Origin: Centropus unirufus
Taxonomy: Eukaryota; Chordata; Aves; Cuculiformes; Centropidae
Direction of reading: 5' to 3'
DNA: 64,000 nt
Assembly: GCA_013397695.1 (NCBI GenBank)
Contig: VYZI01000087.1
Location: forward strand, 2,204,055 to 2,268,054
Positions 49,442-62,395 of the stretch are shown one piece after another; the stretch's first letter is position 1; each line of letters begins with the position of its first letter. Below the pieces are notes generated by a model that did no database searches, was not told where the DNA came from, and was given only the letters and a program-made list of their open reading frames with translations. The position numbers and the translations under genes were made by a program.

Positions 49442-52400
49442 TAATCAAAAACTAGTCTAAATGCAATTATACTGCACAAAATGCTTTGACCATGGCAGTT
49501 CATTTCTCTTACCAAGCCTCCAACTTTTATTGCCAGTATAATAACCAGCCAAGGAAGAGTTACTTCCTAGATGATTACAAAAGGAACTCTTGATTAGACA
49601 GCCAAACATGGTACCTGGTACAATTAGGAGCAGAACCCTCTTCTGTAATATCTCATAGGTTTTCTATAGTGAGTCTATCACTTGCAAATTATGTATGCAC
49701 ATCAAATGAACCTACTATGTATTCTGGCCAAAGAATATTCCTTCAAGAAGATGACATTAGGAGGAGCTACAATGACTGAAGCCTAGCAATCCAATGACAA
49801 GGCATCCTTATTTCATGCATTATCAGCTAATTCTTACATTTTAACCTATATGAGATTTCAAACCAGCTAATTGTCCTTCTGCGAGCTGTAAGGAAAATGA
49901 GGAGGGAATATGAGTAAATACACATACTGAAATAAATGTTGGCTATGTCTCAGTTTATACACTGCTAAGACTTCATGGCTGAGTTTCTCTTACACAGCCT
50001 CCTCCTCCTCATGCCCAGGCCAGGCTGCAGCTATTTGTGCACAAACACTTGCAAGACATCTAGGCACAAAACTGCCAAAAGAGAGATGTACACACAGCAG
50101 CTCTCAAACATCAGCATGTTTCTGTGCTTCGGTCTCCCACACACCATCACATCAGCTAATTGCAAGCTTGATTACTCCTCAGCAAGATTATTTACAAACA
50201 GGATGCCCTGGAACCTACTCGTTCATCCATGCACAAAGAAGGAAGCGGACTGTTTTCATAGGAGGAGCAGGAGCTGCACAGTTCCCAACCATCCCCCTTA
50301 ACCACATCCCTGAGCAGGACAGGTTTAAAGAATCTCTGGGCACATGCAGCCACGAACCACAGCATCTCCTCTACTTCTCTTCCTCTCTCTTCAGTCCACT
50401 ACTCTCCATCACGAGCAGTTTCAGTTTCCATGTTGATAGCTAATTCGACCATGCCACTTCTCGCTTCCCCTTCATAACTTCTTCCAACCCTCCTACCCCT
50501 CACCCCATGCCGCTCTCTTCTGACCTGCTCTTCGCTGAAGACCGCTCGTTCCTGCTCTCTCTCGTGAATACCACAAACCTGTCTTTCAACATTATGTCAC
50601 AAACTATTTTCAGTGCAATCTGTCCAACTTTAAAGCTGTTTGGTGCAACCACTCCAATCTCTTTGTAAATTCTACCACTTCAATCAACGCTTTTTAAGTT
50701 AACAGATAAACAAATAACAGCCCCTTTTTACCTGCAGGGTGGCCTGTTCTGCATTGCACACAGTGAACCTGAAGTGCTCTAGAGCAGGAACTGTGTCTCA
50801 CTCCATGTTTTGCAAAGCATTATACAGATTACATGGTGTATACTATCTACAAGCTTGATATTGTAGTAAGAAAATTGAGCAGCCTTTTCTTATAATACTT
50901 AAATATATATATACACTCCAATTTTTCAACTGGGAGGGAGTGAACAGCTTCTAAAGGTAGTATGCAACAGCAGATTTTAGCCAGAATGTAACTGATCCTT
51001 TTTGACCCCCTGGAACTAATCAATTAATCATTTAAATTATCATGGGCTAGCATCTAACAAGATAGCCATAGCCACCTTTTCTCGCTACAATGACTTGTAA
51101 ATTAAAGGAAAGTAAATTAAAGAAAGGTAGAATAAAAATGTAAATTAAATTAAAATCTTTGTGTGGTGTCTGGATTTCTGACAGAAAAACAACCCCGTCT
51201 CCTCCCTTTGCTCTTTTCATTTAAAAGTGTATGAAAATCACATGAACATGACGTGATTTGGAACAAGACTAAACCATTTTATCAACCCCACAATGCAAGA
51301 ATAGAAACCTCCAATTTAAATTATACAGTTTTTCAGGGGTTTATAACAAAACACGCATCTTCTCTGCCTTCTGCAGTTCAAGTTGTAGCTGTAAAATGAA
51401 ATATGACATAGAACAACATTAAAAAAGGAGTTTCTAAATACAGCTATTTAACAGAAGGCAATGCAGAAGGTTTTTTGAGAGATTAGTCCCTTAGTACAAA
51501 GGAACTGCTTCTCAGAGGTGGCTTCGTAAACTGTTTCCGCTAAATAAAATATACTGGACTTCCCCTTTTAAAGTAGCTCTTTCTTCTAAAAACAGAGCAA
51601 ACAGCAGTTTTAGTCAAACTTAAACCCTAAGTCACAAGGCAAGTTTTTAACTTACTATGAAACAACACTGCAGCTGAGGTTACCTACTTCATCAGTAAAA
51701 GGTAGAAAGAAAGTCGTAATATTTGAAGCTAACTGACAGTTCCCATACCGTTTTGGCTACCTGCTCCAGTTTAAGAATGTCACAAAGAGCAGTATAACAC
51801 ACTACAGCTCCCAAATGATCGTTCCATTAGGAAAAGCTTCCATTTGGAAGTCATTGATATCAGATCTAATCTTTTCAACACTAAGAGCCTTCTTGCACCT
51901 ACCTGCAGGTGCCCCGTAGCCTTCTAACACACATCACTGCGCAACCATTCGAATCAACAATATTTCTACCCATTCAAGCGGCAGAACTCTGTAACGATCC
52001 TCATTACCCTGCTATCTGGATACGTCTAAACCAGTGGGGTATGAGCTACAAGATACCCTTAGGTGCAATGGAAACGTTACTGTTCTTCAACTGAAGATTT
52101 ATTGAACCCTAGAGTAGAAAGGTCCAGCATCCCTTATACGATTCAAGATGCGAGCTAATAGCCATAGAAACATATCAGAGGCTCTCGTTTAAACACAAAT
52201 ATCAATATGTGACTCTTTCCCCTTGACTGTAGGCACTAGAAGAGCAAAACTATGATGATGTCCCCTACCGCATACAGAATTGGGACCATTTGTTACTATT
52301 TATGTAAAAGTAGTTTTTATATTTTTTTATTGAAGAGTCTGACTCATTTGGACTAAAGAGTCAGAAAGACTCATTGCAAATATGCAAGTGAACATGGACA

Positions 52401-52520
52401 CAGAAAAATAATCCCTACTTAGTCTATTCAAAAATCTGTATGTTTGGTTTTGCTTCATTTCACTACTTCAGAGTTTCAAAAACAAACCCTTCTTATCTGA
52501 AGATCAGCCTACAACTCTTA

Positions 52521-52548
52521 CCTCTCTTTGTGATAAAACAAAGAGAGG
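52521..52548. repeat. Perfect inverted repeat, 11-base arms, GATA motif in loop
   Basis: CCTCTCTTTGT at 52521-52531, loop GATAAA, and the reverse complement ACAAAGAGAGG at 52538-52548. The junction reads TGATAA, a GATA-factor core. In intron 1, about 660 bases into the intron from the exon 1 donor. Confidence 0.9.
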
Positions 52549-52889
52549 CAAAACTGTAGTAAAGGCAAACTCTAAAGGCACAGGCCAACAAAGAACATCT
52601 CAGATAAGCACTGCGGAATCCATCCTGTTATAACTTCACTCCTATAACACAGCAGGCGCTTTCCAGGCACACATCAGCCAAGCAGTGCAAATCAAAGCTC
52701 AACTTCACACAATTCCTAACTTTTCCCATGCGCTGCAGGCACTGGAGCCTCCTCCGCTTAGGCAGAAAGATTGTTGCATCCTCTCGCCCTAGCGCTGCCT
52801 TCGGATGCGTTTAGGACATCACTGCACCCGAGCAGGCACTGCCTCAGCCCATCATTAACACCAGCTCATTACCACGGCGCTAATAACTA

Positions 52890-53650
52890 ATAACAATCAA
52901 CACACGGCTCTGCACGGAGCTTTGCAGCGGAGCTGCCGCCCCGGAGCAGGGAGGGACGGGCGGACGCTCCCTCCGGGCAGCGCTGCACGCCCCGAGGGTT
53001 CCCTCCCTTCTCCGGCTGCGGCGGGGTCCCTCAGGGAGCCCCAGTGTCCCGCGTCCTTCCCGCCGCAGCCCCTGCCTCCTCCTAGGGTCCCCCTCTCTCC
53101 GTCCCACGCCCCCTCCCTCACGCAGCTCCCGCCCGCGCCCGGCCCCGCAGGACGCGGCTGCCCAGTCCGGCCGCGCAGCACCTGCAGCCGCCGGGGCCGC
53201 CCTCACCTGCGCAGCGGCGGGGAGCGGTCCCCGCGGTGCCGGAGCTGCCGGCGCCTCTGCGGGGCCCCCACTTCTGCTTCTGCCGTGACCGGGAAGGGGC
53301 GGGGACACGTGACCCCCCCGGCACCTCCTGGCGCGCGGAGCCGGGCGGCGGCGGCGGCGACACCCAGTGTTCCCCATTGCCCCTCAGCCCGCCTGTCCCC
53401 ACCGCCCGGCCTTCCGTCCCTCCCTCCCTGCCGGGGCTCTTGGCCCCCGCGCCTCTGCCTGCCCCGGGGCTCGAGGGGCCCTCCCCGCCTGGCCCAGGCG
53501 GGCAGCCCGGCCGCTGTCCCGGGGCGCGTGCCCTGCGCGGTCTGAGGAGGCGCTGGCTGCGCTGAGGGCGCAGCCGGTGCCACAGGCGGCCGCGCTTGGC
53601 GACGGGCTCTGAATCCGAGCGCGCCGGGGCTTTCAAGTTCATGCGGACTC
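52890..53650 (-). promoter_or_regulatory. PLCG2: CpG island and inferred PLCG2 promoter
   Basis: Base composition jumps from AT-rich to strongly GC- and CpG-rich between about 52890 and 53650, the only such block in the window. On the minus strand, reading toward the gene, there is an E-box with TCACGTG core (53306-53313) and a CCCCGCCCC GC box (53296-53304), then about 90 bases to a good splice donor. There is no TATA box. A short GGC run lies at 53342-53358. This is a typical CpG-island promoter with dispersed initiation; the exact start site is inferred. Long frames open on both strands here only because stop codons are rare in GC-rich DNA. Confidence 0.8.
53207..53290 (-). other. PLCG2: PLCG2 exon 1, non-coding 5' UTR (upstream boundary approximate)
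   Basis: On the minus strand the sequence GCTGCGCAG is followed by GTGAGG, a near-consensus donor (intron starts at 53206). This fits the known PLCG2 layout, where exon 1 is non-coding and the start codon is in exon 2. The upstream limit is a guess placed just below the GC box; cap-site data would be needed. There is no ATG in this short stretch, as expected of a plain leader. Confidence 0.6.
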
Positions 53651-56600
53651 GCTTTAAGTGACCCGCTAGGAACTTGAGGCACAGCCACCTCCGGTTTCGA
53701 TCCACAGGACAAAGTGCTTCCCTGCTCGGGATCCAGAAGGGCGCTGATAGGACAGGACATTCTGTCTTCAGGTCAAGCCCCGGTGCTGCCGTGCCATTTG
53801 AGGAATCAGTTTTGCCTCAGGCCTATTTGGTAAATCTGGAGAAAATCCTGCACCTGTAGGCAGAATAACGAAGCCATCACAGGAAACAAGTCACGCCAGT
53901 TCAGAAAACTTGTGCTAAGAAACCGAAGTTAGGGTACAGTGTTCGCAAGGAGCACATTTCTCACACAGAAGTTCTTGGCTATTTCTGCTAGAGCCGCACC
54001 ACGCTACAATGGCACAACCCATATTCTAAATACTGGTTTCCAAACACTGGAGTTAAGCCTGGCAAAGTTAGAGCTTCATCTCGTCTCCTTCCAACACCAG
54101 TAGCTGACACAAAGGAGTGGAAAGGACATGCCTTTTAACAGACTTGAATCTAATCTACTCTATAGAGAGGAAAAAAAGTTTTCCATAATGTCAGTCAGCT
54201 TTATAAATGGCTGAACAGTAATTAAACATATTTTTTTTATTAATGCTTTCACCCTATACATGCAGAAACTACTGAAACAAAATAATACCTGGAATGGGGT
54301 AGCAACAATTTCTGCAATAAACGCCAAAGGCAATACTACCTAGCTACCTAGAAAGAAAAGAAAATGTCCATTGTATACAACAAAAGCTGTAGGAGCAATT
54401 TGGGAAACTCTTTCCTAAAGCAAACTAACAAACAAGAATTTGTATATGCAGAATAAGTATAAATCACATTGAGTTCTCTCTTGCATACTTTATTTTTATC
54501 TCTTCATCTTTAAAGCCTTCAGTGTCTCATGTCGAAGCTGCCTGCCTTTGAAATTATATGAATGGTGACAGTATGCTAACACCAAGTGGCCAACTTCCCC
54601 AGCTACAAAAGCTAATACCAAAATATTGATATGGTCAAAGCCACACAGTGCATACCACGTGCCACAGTGAGCTGAAGGGTCCAGGTGATCCCAGGCATTT
54701 TACAAGCAGAAAATAACAGTATTCTCTGAATCCCAGCTCTCGAATCCAGGAAATTTGTCTGTGTGTTGACAGTGAATCGAAGTTCCAGCAAATACCAACC
54801 TCAGCAGCCCCTCCTGGTTCTGCTTCACTTGGCCAGGTACCAACAGCCTCTTCGCAAGTCATATGACACCGCTTCAGCACAGGAACCACCCTTGAACAAC
54901 CCGCAAGCTGCACAGGCACGGTGACGACCATCTTCGTGATACTCAGAGACTTTGCTGCTGCAGAAGTTCAGTGCTGCTGCAAAGTGTACTGGACTTGAGA
55001 CTAGACCTATTTCAGTGTAGATGTACCTCAGTGGTGTCCTGGAAGGCAGACTAAAACCTACCAACTCCCAAAAATTCTTGCAAAACCATAGCTTACCCAA
55101 TAAATCTCTCTCTCTTAAAGCTGAAGATTCATTATATAGTCAGAGAAAATATGTACGTGGAAGAAAATCATAGCTGCAGGGCGGATCATAACATTGAACT
55201 CGTAAGTTCCTGGATGCAACAAAATCGTAGCCATATAGATTAACTAAACAATCCCTGAAATCAAACCAATAAAACAGTAACTCTTACAAACACCAGCTGT
55301 TACTCAGCACATCCACTCCTTAGAAATAAGCATACTCTGTCACCCTGACAATCACAACTAAAGAGTTAAATTACTGTCAGAATCAGCAACTCCGCCATCC
55401 AACTTGCAAACCAAGAGAGGGACCTTGCAGGCAGACAACAGAAATTCCTGTAAAGAGTGTGCAACTCACAGTCACGGATAACTATCAGGTGACAAGTTCA
55501 GTCTTTTTTTTTTGTAGCAAAAATGCCCAGATAGGTGTGCTGAGGAGAGGTGTGGGGAAATCACTTCTCTTGAGTTGAAGACTCTGGCCCAGGCAAAGCC
55601 TGTGCATTTAAAAAGGAGAAGGAGGTTAGCCACTAGGATAAAATCTTCCTTTTTTCTTCGCCCCCCCTGTAGTTGAACTTTCTTATAATTTTAAAATGCT
55701 CTTTGAAGTGTTAAAAAGTACAATCACAATTTATACTATAAGATCTGAAAAGCAAGTTTTTCCACTGGAAGCACATTTTTCCATTTCTCTCATAAATCCT
55801 CAGAAAAGGAATTTATAGTGTTGACACTGACACTTTCTTAATTACAGCATTAGAAATTCAGCTCTGTTATTGTCATATTTGGTAATGAAGCGTTGATTAT
55901 TTCCCCTGAAGAATAAAACAAGGCATGAAAGAGAATCACAAGGCTGGCTAAGCAGCCTCATGGATATAATAAATAACGGTCACAAAACTAGTGCCACATT
56001 CTCACAGGAGCTATGAAAAAAATACAGCTTTTATATAGAAGACAGAAATAGAATAGCATTATCCATCAATTGTAAGAAATGTAAGACTCATTAGGCAGGA
56101 GGAATAAATGTTTTAGAGACTGTCACTGACAGATTATCTAGCCCAAGTACTTGCTACACCATCCCAGCATTACCACTCCTTAGCAGGAAGTGCATTCGCT
56201 CAGCGAGATTTCCTGGTTAGATCTGCATACCTGTAAGGAGAAGTTTCATACAGCATCCTTCATTTTCAAGCTTTTGTTTGATGAACACTTAATCTGCAGG
56301 ATTCGGAAGCAAGTTTTACACTTGCCATCAAGAGAACTTGCATACCGCCTTCTCAGGATTAGGAGTCAATCCAATTTCCTCTCAGAAAGCACGTGCCAGT
56401 TTGTGAGGGAGAAATCTGTCATCAGTCAGGTCTGGCTGAAGATAGTTGCTGTTAAGTGCAGTGATATTACTTTTGCAGAACTGTTGACTGCTTCCTGGGT
56501 GGGTTTATGAGGGAGGACTCGCACACACATCCACACGAACTGCTTGACTGCAGAGGTCAGTGAATGCAAAGAACATGCCGCTTTGTTATAGCTTTTATTC

Positions 56601-59600
56601 AAAAACCTTTTTATTTTGTCTAAGTTTTTACTTTACCAAAGAAAACTAAATTGCTTGTGTACAGGGCATTCTAATCAACGCTAGTCCTGGACTTGAGGTT
56701 GCATGCAATGGCCCAGAAGCCACTGGCTAGTTGCCCTGTTCCATTGTTGAGGTGGCAGCAATTGCTGCAGCCTGGAGGGAGGTGGGGAAGGACATCACTT
56801 CCAGTTACTGCTGCCACTGGCAGCGCAGTTCTGTACCATCCTGGCTCCCTGTGACTGTAGATTCAGCTACACTGGGAAGCCTTGATAAGACTTTAATGGT
56901 CACCTTTAGTGTCTCAAAAGGGCTTTCACAGCATGAAGCTGACATTTGAGAATATTGTCCTACTGCAGCTGTACAACTCAACAAACTTTACAGGGGACCC
57001 AACTTCAAACATGGTTGTACTGTGTGAAAGGTCCAACACCCTCAGGACATCTCAACATAATGGAGTTCAGGCTCCTGGCAAACTGTATTTCATGTAAAAA
57101 AAAATTGTTCAAGTGTATACTTGGCTCCCTTCTTATCAGAGTTTCATTTTAATCTTGGTACATTATTGTCACTTAATATTTAAAGTAAATATTGATTTAA
57201 AATAAACTACTTCAGTCACCAGCGGAAAAGCTGGCCTGTTGCCTGCTGCAATGTTTGAATCCTAAAACATTCAGCTACTCCCACATTTTGATCACCCTGT
57301 CTTTTGTTATTTGCAAACACTGCATTTTAAAATAACTTCTGAGGTGTTACTGCCTTCTGTCCTCATACACAAAATGCAATACTATCCCTTACAAAAAAAT
57401 TCTGTAACAATTTTCATTTGTAAGTCAAAGCATTTTATGAAAAAAAGAAAGAGTGAAAATAATTATTTTGCATTTTCAAAGGCATCAGGTCAAGCAAGTG
57501 AGGACGTTCACCAGACATCTCACAGTAATAGCACACCTTGGGCAGAATGTCTTCCAGGTTTTATACTAGTGTCTTAACCTTCCTTATAGCAAAGCTTGCA
57601 ATGCCAGGAGAAAACTTTTCATTTGTCAGAATTTATTTTTTTTACCTTTCCGGTGAGCATAAACTCTGCTGTGTGATTTGGGGTGATCAAGTAAAACCTC
57701 CAAATACACGTGAGAACCTTTGATCTAAGCATCAATGTGTGGGGTTTGGTACACATACTAGCTATTTACTCTGTGTCTTGGGCCAGTTCTGCTGGTCGCA
57801 CCAAACATTAGTTTTTTTAAAGGGCTTGAGATCACACTTTCAGTTGAAATGTAAAGTGCTACAGCCACTGCAGCAACAGCTGTGAAATACCAGCAGCTCA
57901 ATACCAGTGCTATCAACAGTGAGAAATTCAGTGTTACCAAAGCCTCAGCAGAACAGAAAAACTGCAGGAGACTCTGCGGGTAGCGAGGAGAACTTTTCTC
58001 CTGTGCCTTTTGTGCCAACAACATGAAAATCTTTCATAAAAACAATGATTGCAAGTGGGAGGCACTGAAAGAAAAACATTATTTAACAATAGTTCTGAAA
58101 GAAGTAAGATACAACTCAGAAAGAAAAAGCCCAGATTTTCCCTCTAGTTACCTTTCAGCCTTTCATTTCTTTCACACTACAGAGTAGCACCCCAGGTGAG
58201 TTTAGGAGAGAAAAGCACTTTGTTACTGTCTGCTTTAGCCTCCTGCTCTCACTCATTATCCCTGTGAGGTCTAAGAAGTAGAAAGAAGGATAAATTAAGG
58301 CATGCTTAGCCACTGCTCTGAACTTGCCACGGGGAGCCCTGGTGGGATCTTAGAGTGTTGTGCACTGACAGTAAGAACACACACCCAGCACTGCTACAGT
58401 GTGCACTTTCACTGGTCATTTCCCATTTTCCACCCATCCTGATGTCATCTTCTTAATGTTGACTTTGCTACCACTGGTGGAAGATCTTCTGGGACTCTGT
58501 GAATATATAACACAGGTCTTTCACTACTTTATATATGGCTGATTGCAGGGATTTATTATTGTCTAAGTCCTACCCTCAGAGCACACAGGAAGGGAGGAGA
58601 AGTTCTTGCAGCTGGGCTCACTCATGCAAAAATCAGCTCTTATCCATCACATGCTACATCAGAAAAGTTTTGAAAAGCCCTCTAGCTAATCAAAACACTT
58701 GAATTAGCTGGAAACGGAGAAAGCATGCCGGTCCTATTACAGATAAAGCATGTAATCACATACAAACACATGTCAAAATCTCACTAAAATCAAAATATGA
58801 TTGAAAAATTAATGATGTACATGAGTGATAATTTCTGAATAGGGGTAGAATGAGAGGTACTCTTCTGGGATATGTGTTGCAGATGCCTGTGCCTTGGAAG
58901 AGCGGCCATCTGGTGTATCTCTTAGATCAGCATATTTGTATAGAATGCAAATCGTTGTTGCAATTGCTGTTATCTTTATGCACCATAGTCATAACTGAAT
59001 GAGTCACATAAAAGGGCAAAAACCTTCTGTTCTACTTTTTATGATAAGCATCTTTTTAACGCACAGTGTTGGAGACCCCATGCATCAACAGGTCGAGGTA
59101 GGAGTTGGTATTGGGTGAGGCATGACAGACCCTGGCATAGGGGCCCAATCTTATTAACATATTTTTTAACAGTTTGGTGGAAAAAAATAGATAGTATAGA
59201 TACTAATGACTGAGTTCTGAATAAATTAGATATTCAGGATAGGCTGCTTAAGTTTTTTAGTCTCTCAAACTGCTTTCTAGCTTGCCGAAGAAATCAGAGC
59301 AGCTGTGGTAGAGGCTGCTGCGTCCTCTGCTCTGGGGCTGGCAGCTGGGGTACTGCAAAGTGGGCAAATTCACTGAGGCCCATGGTCTGTAAAAACAATC
59401 TTCTGAGTACCACACAGAGCAAAATTAACTTTGCACCTTCAGAACCTCTGTTGGTGAAGGGCCATTTTTCAGAAATTAAGGTAGATATCAAGCACCTCAC
59501 CACACTATTTCTCAAATAGAAGTCTTCATATGCAGGTAGAGTCATCTTGTGTCACTTAGCATATTAAAAATCATATATTAAAAGGCTTTTACATCTACCA

Positions 59601-61237
59601 GAGAATTTTATTTCTGTTAAAATATTCAGAAACTTCACAATATGTTTGTAAGTACCAGCCATGAAGGTCTTCTCAATCTATAATATTTGACTGAAAATCT
59701 GAGCTCGTACCCCATATGAGCTGCTTAAAAAACAAACATCAAACCTGAGCTTTTCCAACAGAGACAAAACATGAAAAAACAAACCTTCTTTCGTAGGAGA
59801 ACTTCTAACATGTCACTCATTTTAATAATGCCTAGAATAAAGATCCTAGCAATGTGAATTTGCAAATGCTTTTTTAGACTGATCTCCAAATTGGAATGAA
59901 TAAAAAATAGCTCATTATCTTCAGCTGAGCATCCTGGCCTTATTTGTGTGTGTTCATGACATTAAAAATTTAATGCACACACACAAAAAAATTGTTTCCT
60001 CCTCTTTTTTTTCTTAGCAGTTTTAAAATACTGTTCCCTCTTTCAAAGAAAATGCTTTTACATTTCCTTTATGATTAGGAAAGTCCTTTTGTTCTGCTGC
60101 TAAACTACAGAATATTTTATTTTACAGAAGACAAAAGCTAGAACACAGAATGCTCTGCCAGGTAATTTAAACCAAACTGCCTTCCCTCCAGATCCTTTCT
60201 GCCACACATCAGGAATTATTTAACCCCATTTCTACAAAGGATAGCTGCCCTGCTGAATCTCAAAGGCAGCAATACAGAGCTTACCTTCAATCCTGTGCAG
60301 AATAATGAATGATATACTGCTGAGATTAGCAAGGCAGTGTCAAACGGACATTTCTTCCTCTTTGTACTCTGATTCCACCTGCGTAAAAGCACACTGTTAA
60401 TATCCCTTCAGCATACAAAATTTCTTATCAAGTTTTCAGCAACCTGGGCCTTTAAGTTAATTTAAAATTTTTTGTCGCCTTTGATGACATGCTCTTCTCC
60501 TTTACAAGGACAGATTTTGTTATGGCTGTTGCTAGCTGTGGAAAAAAAGTAAAAAAGGGAAGTTGTAAGATAGAAAGTGGAAACAAATTCTGAAATATGT
60601 CACTTCCAGCTAGCAAGACTCTCTCCTCTCCTACTCTCTTCATGGGCAGAGCTCTTCTCATGCTGTGTCACTTGCACAGCGCAGTAATGTATTAACAATG
60701 CCCCCACCTGAGATCAACACAACAATTTTTATAGTTTCTAGTTTGTCTTAAGCAAATTTCGAATTCTTTGCTTTCTGGTTTCTAAACCTTTGGGATGCAC
60801 TCTCTGCCTGTTTTTAAGTTTTTTCTGTAACCAAGGGAGTTCATAATTTACTTTTTTAAGAAATGCTAAGAATCTCTTGGACTCTGCAATTCCAGCAGCT
60901 GGGCTTCAAGGAAAATATATAGCATCTTTAACCCGCAGAAAAATAAAACAAACAATGAAAATTGAAAGCACTCACTTCTGTTTCGAGATATGCATTTATA
61001 ATACATATAAGCAGCCTGTGTTCAGCCATGTGCTGTCCGGACAAAAAATGGCTTCCACTTAGAACTGAGGATTTAAAAATTAGACAACAAGAGATCTCCT
61101 GGTTTATTATCCTGGAGGGAAACAGATTAAAAGAAGGTTCCTTTTGTCAACAACTGATAAATTGCATCATTTTTGTTTCTTATTTTAAAAAAATTAAAAT
61201 GTTGAAGCGGAATAATAACAGTTTTCTATTAATTTAT
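53651..61237. other. Intergenic DNA upstream of PLCG2
   Basis: About 7.6 kb of AT-rich sequence beyond the CpG island. Apart from the weak LTR-like stretch I recognise no gene, RNA gene or repeat family. In mammals the next gene upstream is CMIP; I see none of its coding sequence here, so if synteny holds its end lies beyond position 64000. Confidence 0.6.
58860..59170 (+). mobile_element. Possible degraded LTR end with primer-binding-site-like sequence (weak)
   Basis: A TAAAA box-like run near 59009, then GCACAGTG followed by TGGAGACCCC at 59070-59079, which resembles the start of the tRNA-Trp primer-binding site of avian retroviruses before diverging. No coding remnant follows. It could be chance. 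Confidence 0.18.
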
Positions 61238-61272
61238 NNNNNNNNNNNNNNNNNNNNNNNNNNNNNNNNNNN
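61238..61272. other. Assembly gap (35 N)
   Basis: A run of 35 unknown bases between AATTTAT and AAACAAAA, flanked by A/T-rich sequence. The true gap size may differ. Any frame crossing it (for example 60962-61396) is meaningless. Confidence 0.99.
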
Positions 61273-61745
61273 AAACAAAATTCAACTATTTCTATCAAAA
61301 CCATGTCCAAATATGGCAAGACATTTTTCAAAATATTTTATGAAGACCAAACAGAACATGACACTATTTGACCAAAAAGAAAACATACAAAACTAAAAAA
61401 AAAAAGCAGAACTATAACTTGAGATGTGGCTCCTTACAGAGAGAGAAAATCCTGGACCCTGTGTGTGACAGACACCAGCTCCACTGGTCTGGCAGCATGT
61501 GTGGAGGTAACATACAGAGCTGCTGACTTGATAAAAGGAGTCTTCAGCAGGTCAACAGGACCTGGGCTATTTCTGTGGAAGGAAAGACTGAGTTACAAAG
61601 CAGAAACAAAAGCTGAAGTTGCTTTTTAGTGGTTTCTGTAGTCTAACAATACCCAGACTTCAGCACTTGGCATTGCAATACCTATAGTTGCAGAAAGGAT
61701 ATATTTTGCTAAGAAAATAGCAAACTAAAAAAAAAAACAGTGAAA

Positions 61746-62395
61746 GAATCATAGAATCACTGAATGTTTTGGGTTGGAAGGGACCTCAAAGATCATCCAG
61801 TTCCAAAGCCCTTCTACTAGATCAGAATGTTCAGTGCCTCATTCAGCCTGGCCTTGAACACCACTACAGGCGGGGCATCCTTGACAGTCTGTTCCAGTGC
61901 CTCACAGTAAAAAAATTTCTCCCTAATATCTAATTTAAATCTCCCCACTTTCAGCTTAAGATTGTTACCCATCACCCTATCACTGTACTCCCTAATAAAG
62001 AGCCCACCCCCAGCTTTCCTGTAGGCCCCCTTTAAATATTGGAAGGTGGTTCTAACAGATCCATATCCTTCCTGCGTTGAGGATTCCAGAACTGAACAAA
62101 GAACTCCAGGTGAGGTCTCGCAAGATTAGAGAAAATCGGGAGAATCCCTTCCCTCAGCCTGCTGGTCACACTTTTTTTGATGCAGGCTGGCATATGGTTT
62201 GGTTTTTGGGCTGCAAGCACACGTTGCCAGCTCATATTATACTTCTTATCCACCAGCACCCCAAGTCCTTCTCTTCAAGGCTACTCTCAAACCATTCTCT
62301 GCCCACCCTGCATTTGTGCTTGGGATTGCCTTGACTGAAGTGCAGAATCTTGCACTTGACGTTGTTGAAGTCCATGAGGTTTGCAAATCCTTATA
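61746..62395 (-). mobile_element. CR1 LINE fragment, 5'-truncated, minus strand
   Basis: The plus strand begins AATCATAGAATCACTGAATG and continues with TTGGAAGGGACCTCAAAGAT, the reverse complement of the CR1 3' end common in bird genomes. About 650 bases are recognisable, running into the reverse-transcriptase-proximal 3' part and ending near 62395 (5'-truncated, as is usual). Frames such as 62032-62259 (minus) are broken by stops; it cannot be active. It is in intergenic DNA upstream of PLCG2. Confidence 0.92.

Larger units (their letters stand above)
49221..53206 (-). other. PLCG2: PLCG2 intron 1 (within the 5' UTR)
   Basis: About 4 kb between the CpG-island donor and the exon 2 acceptor. 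It holds a three-unit 20-base tandem repeat (49385-49441), an A/T-rich run with AAATTAAA-like units near 51097-51157, and a perfect hairpin with a GATA motif in its loop (52521-52548). First introns of blood-cell genes often carry enhancers, but I see no motif cluster strong enough to call one. No coding exon recognised. Confidence 0.7.

Noticed and set aside
52880..53760. Several long frames on both strands in the CpG island (165 to 207 codons, rich in Ala, Gly, Pro, Arg)
   Set aside because: Stops are rare in GC-rich DNA, frames overlap on both strands, composition is low complexity and no family is recognised. The region fits a promoter and a non-coding exon.
60962..61396. Plus-strand frame of 144 codons
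   Set aside because: It runs through the 35-base assembly gap, so its frame is not real evidence.
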